Of a stretch of 34,660 nucleotides of DNA, positions 24,673-32,500 are shown piece by piece. The notes under the pieces are model-generated. The model was not told where the DNA came from, made no database searches, and saw nothing but the letters and a program-made list of their open reading frames with translations. The stretch comes from Planctomycetaceae bacterium (GTDB lineage Bacteria > Planctomycetota > Planctomycetia > Pirellulales > Thermoguttaceae). The position numbers and the translations under genes are program-made. Position 1 is the stretch's first letter, and each line of letters begins with the position of its first letter. The stretch lies in assembly GCA_031289675.1 (NCBI GenBank), contig JAITOZ010000263.1:1-34660 (forward strand), read 5' to 3'.

Positions 24673-25710
24673 TTAGGCGGCAATTTTCAGGCGGCGGACA
24701 TCTGCTTTGCCGATGGAATGGACAATCGTCTCGGCAACCGACACCGCTTCCAATGCTCTCGAACCGCTGACCTGCGGCAACTTATTTGCCGTAACAGACA
24801 AAACAAAATCGTTGAGTTCTTCCGCCAACGCATCGACCGCCGGATGTTCTGTAACTTCTGTTTCAAACGACTCTTTCATAAATTCCGGCGCGATGAGCAG
24901 TACGGCATCGGGCAAAATCCGGTTCGGTGCGTACTCCCCTTTCAAAACCAATGCGTTTGGACGGTGCATCGCTGTTGTCCGCTTTGCAAAGTCTATCGTA
25001 ATGCTTCCCAATGCCGTTGTTATCTGCATTTCACGGGTTGCTGCCGATGCAATCCGCGATGAATAAAGGTTCGCAATACTGCCGTTATCAAAAATCAGCC
25101 GGGCGTGCGCCGTATCTTCGTGTGTCCCGCCGATCGTATGAAAACCGATTGCGTCCACGGCAAAGACGTGCGAATCGGTCAGCGATAAGACAAGGTCAAT
25201 ATCGTGAATCATCATATCGAATACTGTCCCGACATCCGTACAGCGGAACGTATAACCACTCGTCCGTACAGCATTGATTAACATCGGAAGATTTTCTTGC
25301 CGCTCAACAGCCAACGCCTTCTTCGCTGTTTTCCAAGCCGGATTGAATTCTTCAACGTGTCCGACTTGCAGCACAACGTTATTTTTTCTTGCTGTTTCAA
25401 CCAGTTGTCGGGCATCCCGCAAGCGGCTGCACATCGGCTTTTCTAACATAACGTGCTTTCCCGCCTGCATCGCAATGGAGCCGATACTGTAATGCAGAAA
25501 CGTCGGCGATGCAATAATGACCGCATCCGTTTTTGGCAGTAACTCATCGAAAGAGGCAAATGTCTCAACACCGAATTTTTTGGCAATGATTCTGCGTGCG
25601 GTAACAGACGGGTCTGCAACACCGACCAGTTCGACATTAGGATTCGCTATCGCCTTTTCGGCGTGAAAACCTCCTAATTTGCCGGCACCGATAATACCGA
25701 GTTTTAACAT
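24673..25710 (-). CDS. Gfo/Idh/MocA family oxidoreductase in the lpxC operon
   Basis: A 345-residue NAD(P)-dependent sugar oxidoreductase. The start at 25710 (MLKLGIIGAGKLGGFHAEKA) fits the Rossmann strand; the longer frame to 25734 would overlap lpxC. The dinucleotide motif is GAGKLG, the catalytic Lys is in HVMLEKPMCSR, and VLQVGHVEEFNPAWK is typical of members that sit beside lipid A genes. In several phyla such a member, GnnA, oxidises the 3-OH of UDP-GlcNAc ahead of amination; whether this is a GnnA is not provable here and no GnnB aminotransferase is nearby. It follows lpxC by 16 bases as the third gene of an ompH-lpxC-oxidoreductase operon. AAGGAG lies about 11 bases before the ATG. 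Confidence 0.9.
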   Translation of the reverse strand: MLKLGIIGAGKLGGFHAEKAIANPNVELVGVADPSVTARRIIAKKFGVETFASFDELLPKTDAVIIASPTFLHYSIGSIAMQAGKHVMLEKPMCSRLRDARQLVETARKNNVVLQVGHVEEFNPAWKTAKKALAVERQENLPMLINAVRTSGYTFRCTDVGTVFDMMIHDIDLVLSLTDSHVFAVDAIGFHTIGGTHEDTAHARLIFDNGSIANLYSSRIASAATREMQITTALGSITIDFAKRTTAMHRPNALVLKGEYAPNRILPDAVLLIAPEFMKESFETEVTEHPAVDALAEELNDFVLSVTANKLPQVSGSRALEAVSVAETIVHSIGKADVRRLKIAA

Positions 25711-25726
25711 TGTTCTCAATTCTCCT

Positions 25727-26707
25727 TCACGCAACTTTCAAGCGTTTTTCTTTGCAGCAAAAGATTTCGTTATACTGCGAAACATATTCGTCTGTAAGCA
25801 GCATCGAACGGCGGACAATTTCCCGCAGACAATCCGCATTGAGGCTGTGTCCGCCGCGATACGATTCAATCGTACCGGCAATATCGCAGTTGGTCAGCGA
25901 AAAATCGCCGACCATATCAAGCACCTTGTGTCTGGCGCACTCTTCTTTGTAACGAAAAGTATTTTCTACCGGTCCGTTTTCGGACAACACCAATACATCT
26001 TTCGGCGTAACGCGCCGGCATAATCCGTTTGCCGAGAGATGGTCGGCTTCGGACTTTGCAACAAACGTCCGGCTGTCCGCCAATTCCCAGTCAAAATTGG
26101 ACGGCGATAAATCGAAACGGTAATCCTGTGCTTCAAGCGGATAACCCGCTTCCGGCACTAACGAATACCTGTATGAATTCAACCCGTGCGGATGCGGCGA
26201 AACCGCAATGTAATGTGTACTATCACCGATACGGAATGATTCAGTAACCACCCGCAGCGGTCGAAATGCCGGTTGTTCGGCAATGCCGGCTTCTTTCAAC
26301 GCATCGAAGAAAAACCGGCTTGAACCGTCGAATCCGGGCATTTCCGGTCTGTCCGTCCATATTTCGAGATTGTCAATCCGCAGTGCTTTCACGGCGGCAA
26401 GCAGATGTTCGACCATATCGACCCGCACCGCTCCGCTGCTCAATGCGGCGTTGACCAGCGAGGTCTGTCTCGGCTTTTCTTCCCGATATTCAACCAGTGC
26501 CGGAACGGACGGGCTGCCGTCAATATCGCTGCGGATGAAAACGATACCGCTGTTGATACGCCCCGGACGGAATTGGAGCGTAACATCTTCGCTTGTCCAA
26601 AATCCGAAACCGCAAAGTGAAACACTTTGCGCTATCGTATTCTGCAATCGAAACGATTGACGAATAGTTTGCGGAAAAGCCGATTGAATGTTAATGATTG
26701 AGGACAT
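25727..26707 (-). CDS. lpxC: UDP-3-O-acyl-N-acetylglucosamine deacetylase LpxC
   Basis: A 326-residue cytoplasmic zinc enzyme that commits UDP-acyl-GlcNAc to lipid A synthesis. The ATG at 26707 (MSSIINIQSAFPQTIR) is chosen because the upstream frame runs through an inverted repeat. LpxC landmarks are present: RLQNTIAQSVSLCGFGFW (the usual TIxxxVxxxGxG entry), INSGIVFIRSD, VDMVEHLLAAV with the first zinc His at about 101, RHKVLDMVGDFSL with His 260 and Asp 264, and GGHSLNADC with His 287. All metal and catalytic positions appear intact and the length is normal; there is no FabZ fusion. It shows the organism makes, or once made, lipid A. The gene lies between the ompH-like and oxidoreductase genes. 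Confidence 0.95.
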   Translation of the reverse strand: MSSIINIQSAFPQTIRQSFRLQNTIAQSVSLCGFGFWTSEDVTLQFRPGRINSGIVFIRSDIDGSPSVPALVEYREEKPRQTSLVNAALSSGAVRVDMVEHLLAAVKALRIDNLEIWTDRPEMPGFDGSSRFFFDALKEAGIAEQPAFRPLRVVTESFRIGDSTHYIAVSPHPHGLNSYRYSLVPEAGYPLEAQDYRFDLSPSNFDWELADSRTFVAKSEADHLSANGLCRRVTPKDVLVLSENGPVENTFRYKEECARHKVLDMVGDFSLTNCDIAGTIESYRGGHSLNADCLREIVRRSMLLTDEYVSQYNEIFCCKEKRLKVA

Positions 26708-26719
26708 TTTAGGGAATTG

Positions 26720-26801
26720 ATAATTGATAACGGAGAATGAAGACACGAGTCCACACCGCAGCGGTGTCCGGTTTTCTCTGCCGTTCTCCGTTGTCAATTA
26801 T
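26720..26801. repeat. Nested inverted repeat between ompH-like gene and lpxC
   Basis: An outer 18-base arm (26720-26737, containing AATTGATAACGGAGAA) pairs with 26784-26801 (TTCTCCGTTGTCAATT and two more bases), with a single G-T wobble in RNA. Inside lies ACACCGC-A-GCGGTGT at 26753-26767. The element fills the gap and could act as an RNA hairpin that lowers read-through or protects the upstream message, or be a small mobile repeat. There is no U-run, so it is not a standard terminator. Confidence 0.6.
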
Positions 26802-26813
26802 TCGTTTTCAGGG

Positions 26814-27476
26814 TTAGCGCACAGCATTGACTACAGGGGCAGTTGCCGTTTGCGCCGGCGGCTGCAAGTTGCGTGAAGTGTACATATCCTGAATAACGAG
26901 CCTCGTAACATCGAGCCGCTTATCGAACCAAACGAGTTTTTGGTCCATATCTTCGGCAACGGTCTGCGGTTCAGCCGGATTCGGTTCAAAGGAACGGTAA
27001 TCGGTTACCTGAGCAATGCTCCGTCTTGTCGCAAAGGCTTGGATAACCTTCTTGATGTCCTGATAGGTCTCGAACATAATGCGGCTGTTTTCCAGAGCCA
27101 ACTTGCGCTGCTGCTGTTTCGCATCTTTTTCAAAATCGGCAAGGTCGCTGGCAATTTCTTCCAGTTGCCTTTGGTGTTCGGCAGTGCCGGGCTTCAGTTG
27201 CGAGGCTTCGAGAGCCTTTTGCTTTTCCTGTATTTTTTGCTGCCGAGTCTGGAACACGCCGTCGGCTTGTTTGACTTTGGCTTGCAATGCTTCTTGTTTG
27301 GTTTTGAAGTCGGGATGGGCTTTGATGAGTTGGGCGACATCAACGACAGCCACCATCGTCGGCAGTCCGGGGCCAGCGGCAGACGCAGCAGGCTGCTGTG
27401 CCGAAATGCCGGCGGCAAAAGCGATAGCGGCAACAATAGCGGCGGCAATAGCGAAGGAAAGTATCGTTCGTTTCAC
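26814..27476 (-). CDS. OmpH/Skp-family periplasmic chaperone
   Basis: A 220-residue protein starting at GTG 27476. An AAGGAG site eight bases before this GTG, plus the promoter upstream, decide against the ATG at 27551. The signal peptide is VKRTILSFAIAAAIVAAIAF with cleavage near ISAQQ. The mature part starts MVAVVDVAQLIKAHPDFK, the OmpH strand-helix opening. It continues as long charged helices (LQAKVKQADGVFQTRQQKI; EKDAKQQQRKLALENSRI) that form the arms of the trimeric jellyfish-shaped chaperone for outer-membrane proteins. The C-terminus ends in a low-complexity Pro/Ala/Thr tail. Placement ahead of lpxC matches the common clustering of skp/ompH with lipid A genes. Confidence 0.88.
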   Translation of the reverse strand: MKRTILSFAIAAAIVAAIAFAAGISAQQPAASAAGPGLPTMVAVVDVAQLIKAHPDFKTKQEALQAKVKQADGVFQTRQQKIQEKQKALEASQLKPGTAEHQRQLEEIASDLADFEKDAKQQQRKLALENSRIMFETYQDIKKVIQAFATRRSIAQVTDYRSFEPNPAEPQTVAEDMDQKLVWFDKRLDVTRLVIQDMYTSRNLQPPAQTATAPVVNAVR

Positions 27477-27483
27477 AGTGATT

Positions 27484-27490
27484 TCTCCTT
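27484..27490 (-). promoter_or_regulatory. Shine-Dalgarno site deciding the GTG start of the OmpH-like gene
   Basis: The minus strand reads AAGGAG then AAATCACT before GTG, an ideal spacing. It sits downstream of the alternative ATG at 27551 and so supports the GTG start. Confidence 0.7.
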
Positions 27491-27522
27491 TAAGGGGGGG
27501 GTTGTAATCCGTTGTTAAGCGG

Positions 27523-27551
27523 ATAATGACTTTTTTTACAAATCGGGTCAA
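27523..27551 (-). promoter_or_regulatory. Putative promoter of the ompH-lpxC-oxidoreductase operon
   Basis: On the minus strand TTGACC (27546-27551), a 17-base spacer with an A7 run, and CATTAT (27523-27528) form a good sigma-70-type promoter. Transcription would begin near 27516, about 40 bases before the GTG start. Confidence 0.55.
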
Positions 27552-27700
27552 GAGCAGTTTTTCTTGAAAGAAAAACCGGAAAAACCGCTGAAATCGTTAA
27601 AACTGTCAAAGAGACAGGAAACGGTCTGTTTTATGATGTTTCCGTTTTGAAATTGTATAGGGTTTGGATAGACTTGCTCATAACGAGACTTGTTCCGTAA

Positions 27701-28018
27701 CTGTTCAAACGCGATAATTATCATTTGAAACAAAATGACATTAAAACATTTCCGATTCCCTTATCGAAATTAACGGATGATGTGATTGCCGAAATCGGGA
27801 AGTTATATGTTCTCTACGACCAGGACGCAGAACGGAATGAGATAACACGGCAAACGGCAGCCTACTCGGAGACGAAGCAAATTAAAGAATACAAGATGAT
27901 GAACGCAAGAGATTTTGCTCACAAGATAGACGGCTTGATATGTCCTCTTTACGCTTTGACAGGCGAAGAGCGGGAGTTCAGTAAGAATTACGAAATCGAG
28001 TTCCGTGTGAACGACTAA
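27701..28018 (+). pseudogene. C-terminal fragment resembling an N6-adenine methylase / type II restriction enzyme
   Basis: The frame is open from just after a stop at 27698-27700 to TAA at 28016-28018, about 105 codons. It has no ATG; TTG at 27725 is the only plausible start. The text NYHLKQNDIKTFPIPL, a gap-like middle, then KIDGLICPLYALTGEERE closely follows the end of Eco57I/TaqI-like methylase-specificity proteins, where LKxFPIP is followed by a helix and IDxLVYELYGLTEEE. Because the resemblance begins upstream of the TTG and no methylase motifs (NPPY) exist here, it is best seen as the stump of a deleted restriction-modification gene. A short independent protein is possible but less likely. 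Moderately confident. Confidence 0.5.
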
Positions 28019-28242
28019 CTCTTATTGTTCACAGTCTATCTTGATTTTTCTTACCGGCAACGGACAATATACTTTTCCTTGATTTCAGGGATTCGCCGTC
28101 ATCAAACTCCGAAATTGAAAGTAAAAAAGGTACATTACGTGAGATTGTCTCAAGCCATTATCAATTCTCCATTCCCAATGTATCTATTTATTCCTGTGTC
28201 CCGCTCATTCCTAACCCCCCGCCCCTTGGAGCGAAAATATGG

Positions 28243-28248
28243 TATAAT
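28243..28248 (+). promoter_or_regulatory. Putative -10 box of rnd
   Basis: A perfect TATAAT preceded by GG sits nine bases before the ATG at 28257, so a transcript from it would be leaderless or nearly so. No -35 at a normal distance is seen. Confidence 0.25.
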
Positions 28249-28256
28249 GAGCACCG

Positions 28257-29429
28257 ATGCACTGTTTGAGCGTTGTTACCAATTCCAAAGAACTGCTAGA
28301 CCTTTGCCGAAAACTCGAACCGGCAAAGGCAATCGGTTACGATACCGAATTCATCTCCGAAGGACGGTATCTGCCCGAATTATGCCTCATTCAAATTGCC
28401 GCCGAAGAAATCCTCGCCCTGATCGACCCCCTCGCCGTCAGAGACCTCACGCTGCTTTGGGAGTTGTTTTGCGACGGAAAACGGGAAATGCTTGTTCACG
28501 CCTGCCGAAGCGAAATGGAGTTTTGCCATCGGGACATCGGAAAAATGCCCCCGAAACTCTTTGACATTCAACTTGCCGCCGGTTTTCTCGGCTGCGATTT
28601 TCCGACTTCCTACTCTTCGCTGCTTTGGAAATTTCTCCATACAAAACTTGAAAAATCGGAAAGCCGAACCGATTGGAAAAAACGTCCGTTGACTCCCCTG
28701 CAACTTGATTACGCCATTGATGATGTCCGGCATCTGGCGGAAATGACGCAGGTATTGAAGGCACAACTGGCGGAACATAACCGGCTTGATTGGTATTACG
28801 AAGAAAGCGAAAGCGTTAAAGAGACGCTGAAGAACGGCTTCGAACATCCCCGATGGCAGGGATTACCGAAAATTTCGGGATTGCAGCGCAGAGAATTGGC
28901 GGTATTGCGGGGACTTTGGTTTTGGCGGGACAAAGTTGCCCGGCATAAGAACATTCCGGCAGGCAGAATCCTGCGGGACGATTTGATTGTTGAATTGGCA
29001 CGGCGGAAGACCGGCGATGTCAAACGGATTGCCGCTGTGCGGGGGTTACAGCGGAGCGATGCGGACAAGATAGTGCCGGAATTGGCGGCGGTCATTCAAC
29101 AGGGACTGGAACTGCCGGAAAGCGAATTGCCGGACGTTTTATATCGGGCTTCCTTTCCGCAGTATCCCGTAATGACGCAGATACTTTATGCGGCTCTAGG
29201 TTCGATTTGTGAACAGCAGCACATTGCCGTGCCGCTTGTCGGCAGTCCTTTTGACGTGCGGGAAATGATTGCCGCCGAATTAAGAACGCTGCCGGAACAC
29301 ATTGTACCGAAATTGACAAGCGGCTGGCGGGCAGAATTAGTCGGAACGTTTTTACAAGATGTCCTTTACGGACGCAAAACGCTGCGGCTCAATTGCCGCC
29401 AACAGGAAGAATTGCTGGTGTTTGAGTAA
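28257..29429 (+). CDS. rnd: Ribonuclease D
   Basis: A 390-residue 3'-5' exoribonuclease of the DEDDy class, which trims tRNA and other stable RNA ends. The exonuclease motifs are in order: GYDTEF (Asp about 29, Glu about 31), LVHACRSEMEF, FDIQLAAGFLG, and YAIDDVRHLAEM with the Tyr and Asp of motif III. A first HRDC helical domain follows at about 210-285 (LRGLWFWRDKVARHKNIPAG and AAVRGLQRSDADKI), and a second, poorer helical domain ends the protein. Length and order are those of RNase D. The ATG at 28257 is the natural start and no Shine-Dalgarno site is seen. The gene sits alone between the methylase-like fragment and uvrA. Confidence 0.93.
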   Translation: MHCLSVVTNSKELLDLCRKLEPAKAIGYDTEFISEGRYLPELCLIQIAAEEILALIDPLAVRDLTLLWELFCDGKREMLVHACRSEMEFCHRDIGKMPPKLFDIQLAAGFLGCDFPTSYSSLLWKFLHTKLEKSESRTDWKKRPLTPLQLDYAIDDVRHLAEMTQVLKAQLAEHNRLDWYYEESESVKETLKNGFEHPRWQGLPKISGLQRRELAVLRGLWFWRDKVARHKNIPAGRILRDDLIVELARRKTGDVKRIAAVRGLQRSDADKIVPELAAVIQQGLELPESELPDVLYRASFPQYPVMTQILYAALGSICEQQHIAVPLVGSPFDVREMIAAELRTLPEHIVPKLTSGWRAELVGTFLQDVLYGRKTLRLNCRQQEELLVFE

Positions 29430-29498
29430 GATGGGACGTTAGCGCAACTAAAATTGGCTGTGCTGTTGGTTGCGATTCGTGTGATGTACCGGTCAGCA

Positions 29499-29512
29499 GC
29501 ATAAATTTATGC
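29499..29512. promoter_or_regulatory. 14-bp perfect palindrome upstream of uvrA
   Basis: GCATAAATTTATGC lies 46 bases before the uvrA ATG. The size and position fit an operator for a dimeric repressor, possibly controlling the damage-response gene. It does not match the LexA box of E. coli or B. subtilis. A looser GGTTGC/GCAACC pair surrounds it. Confidence 0.35.
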
Positions 29513-29558
29513 AACCCCAACAAATTCCCTTCATAAGGACAGATAAGGAAAGAACATA

Positions 29559-32500
29559 ATGCAGGACATTATTATCAAAGGGGCAAGGGAGCATAATTTA
29601 CAAGGCATTGACCTTACTGTTCCTCACAACAAACTGATTTGTTTTACCGGAGTGAGCGGTTCGGGTAAAAGTTCTCTTGCCTTTGACACGCTTTATGCCG
29701 AAGGACAGCGCCGCTACATCGAAAGTCTGTCAAGTTACGCAAGACAATTTCTCGGCGGACTGCCCAAACCCGATGCTGAACGTATTACCGGCTTACGCCC
29801 TGCCATTTCTATATCGCAAAAGTCCGGCGGGAGTAACGTCCGAAGTACCGTCGGAACGATTACCGAAATTTACGATTTTTTGCGGTTGCTCTTTGCCAGA
29901 GTCGCTGCCGGTTATTGTCCGCATTGCGGTAAGCCGATTACCACGCAGTCCCGGCAACAAATTATTGAGACGGTTATCCAAAACGTGAGTACGAAAGAAG
30001 CGGCTGCGGATTCGCTGCTGATTCTCGCTCCGCTGGTTCGGTCTCAAAAAGGGGAATTCCGTGATTTGTTCGCTAGCCTTTCCCGGCAGGGTTACGGACG
30101 CGCACGGGTGGACGGACAACTCGTCCGCTTGACCGATGACCTGAAACTCGACCGGCAAATGCGGCACAATGTTGATGTTCTTGTCGATAAGATTCCTATC
30201 ACCGCTGTGGTACCGGCAGACAAAAAAGCCGGTCAAAATCCCGAAGAGGCCGTTCGTCTTGCCGAAGCCGTTGAACACGCTTTGGCTGCCGGCAACGGTA
30301 ATATCATTGTGATGAACGGCGAAGATACGCCGGCAGATGATTGTTTGCAGTTTTCTTCAAAATTTGCCTGTCCGGACTGCGGTATCGGTTTTGAACCGCC
30401 GAGTCCGCAGTTATTCAGTTTTAATACGCCCAGAGGAATGTGTCCGCACTGTGAAGGGTTGGGTGAAATTCATTCCTTTGACCCCGAATTGCTGATTCCC
30501 GATACCGCCAAATCGTTTCAGCAGGGCTGTATCATACCGCTTGGAAGGTGGCGCGATATGGGGAATTGGAAACAGCATATCTTTCAGGGAGCAGCGAAGG
30601 CGATTGAAAAACTCTACGAACTGCCCGCCGATACCGTTCTGGAAACGGCGTGGGAGGAACTCGATAAAAAAGTACAGAGAACGATGCTTTACGGATTGGG
30701 CCTTCAACCTGTTACTTATACACTGCGGAGCGGAGCCGGCGGCTCTAAATGGGGCGGTTCGTTTGAGGGAATTATTCCGAAAATGCTCCGGCAATATCAG
30801 GAGTCGCACAGCAAGGTGCAGAAAGCCGCTATGGAAAAATATATGCGGACAATGCCTTGCATCTATTGTGACGGAGAGCGGCTCAATGCTCAGGCGCGGA
30901 GTTTCCGTATTGAATCCGAATCCTTTTCCGCCGTGTTGACGCTGCCGCAGTTATGCTCCCTGCCGATTGACCAACTTCAAAAATTCTTTGCGAAACTGAC
31001 TCTGACGAAAAATCAGGAAAAAATTGCCGAAGAAGTATTAAAGGAAGTCCGCAGCCGCATCGGCTTTCTGGTGAATGTCGGTTTAGAATATCTGACGCTC
31101 GGACGCACTGCCCCGACGCTTTCCGGCGGGGAAATGCAGCGTATTCGCTTGGCAAGCCAAATCGGCAGCGGACTCGTCGGCGTGCTGTATATTCTTGATG
31201 AACCGAGCATCGGGCTGCATCCGAGAGACAATGATCGGCTTTTGGCAACGCTGCAGCGGCTGCGGGATTTGGGAAACACCGTCATCGTTGTTGAACACGA
31301 TGAAGACACGATGCGGGCGGCTGATGTTCTGGTGGACTTCGGACCCGGTCCGGGCGTTCACGGAGGATACGCTCAGGAATTGACACTCGGCAATACTCCT
31401 AGCAGTAATACTTCTAAAAAGGGAAAACAGAAAGCGGCAGAACCGCTGTTCCTCTCGAAAACGTTACAATTTTTGAACGGCGAGGACTCCATTCCCGTAC
31501 CGGAACACAGGAGACCGATTGATAAAACGAAGCAACTGGTGGTTCGGGAAGCGGAACATCATAACCTTAAAAAAGTAGACGTTTCGATTCCGCTTGGAGC
31601 ATTTGTTTGCATTACCGGTGTGAGCGGTTCCGGTAAATCATCGCTGGTCAATGGAATTATTGTCGAAGCCCTGAACAGGGACTTGAATCGCGGCTTCGGC
31701 AATCCGGGCAGACATAAAAAAATCGAAGGGCTGCACAACCTCGACAAGTTAATCGACATCGACCAATCGCCCATCGGACGCGGCAATCATAGTAATCCGG
31801 CAACGTATATTAAGGTATTTGACGAAATCCGGTCGCTCTTTGCGGAGTTGCCCGATGCGAAAGTCAAAGGTTTTGTGCCGGGGCGGTTCAGTTTTAACGT
31901 CAAAGGCGGACGCTGCGAAGTCTGTGAAGGACGGGGTGAACAGCGTCTTGGAATGGACTTTCTCGCCGACCTTTATGTTACATGTCCGGCTTGCGAGGGA
32001 CACCGTTTTAATCTGGAAACGCTGACGGTAAAGTACAAGGGTAAGTCGATAAACGATGTTCTCAATATGAGTGCCGAAGAAGCGTTGGAACATTTCGCCA
32101 ATCATCCGAAGATACGGCATTATTTATCGTTGTTAAGCCGTGTCGGTCTGGGTTATATGAAGTTGGGACAGCCGTCGCCGACTCTTTCCGGCGGTGAAGC
32201 GCAGCGTATTAAACTGGCGAGGGAACTGGTCAAGCGCAGCACCGGACGAACATTATATCTTCTCGATGAACCGACAACAGGACTGCACTTTGCGGATATT
32301 AAAGTGCTGCTCGGTGTGCTGCACGAATTCGCCGACAGCGGTAATACCGTCTTGGTGGTCGAACATAATCTTGACGTGATTAAAACTGCCGATTGGCTTA
32401 TCGACCTCGGTCCAGAAGGCGGCGAAGCGGGCGGATACGTTGTCACAGCCGGAACACCGGAAGAAGTTGCTGAATGTAAAAACAGTTACACGGGGCAAGC

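Noticed and set aside
24461-24676. Lys-rich 71-codon plus-strand frame
   Set aside because: It consists largely of repeat-like intergenic words, has low-complexity composition, and overlaps the 3' end of the oxidoreductase gene on the other strand.
28025-28564. 179-codon plus-strand frame
   Set aside because: Its second half overlaps rnd in a different frame and its product is Arg/Pro-rich without domain features; rnd has all catalytic motifs.
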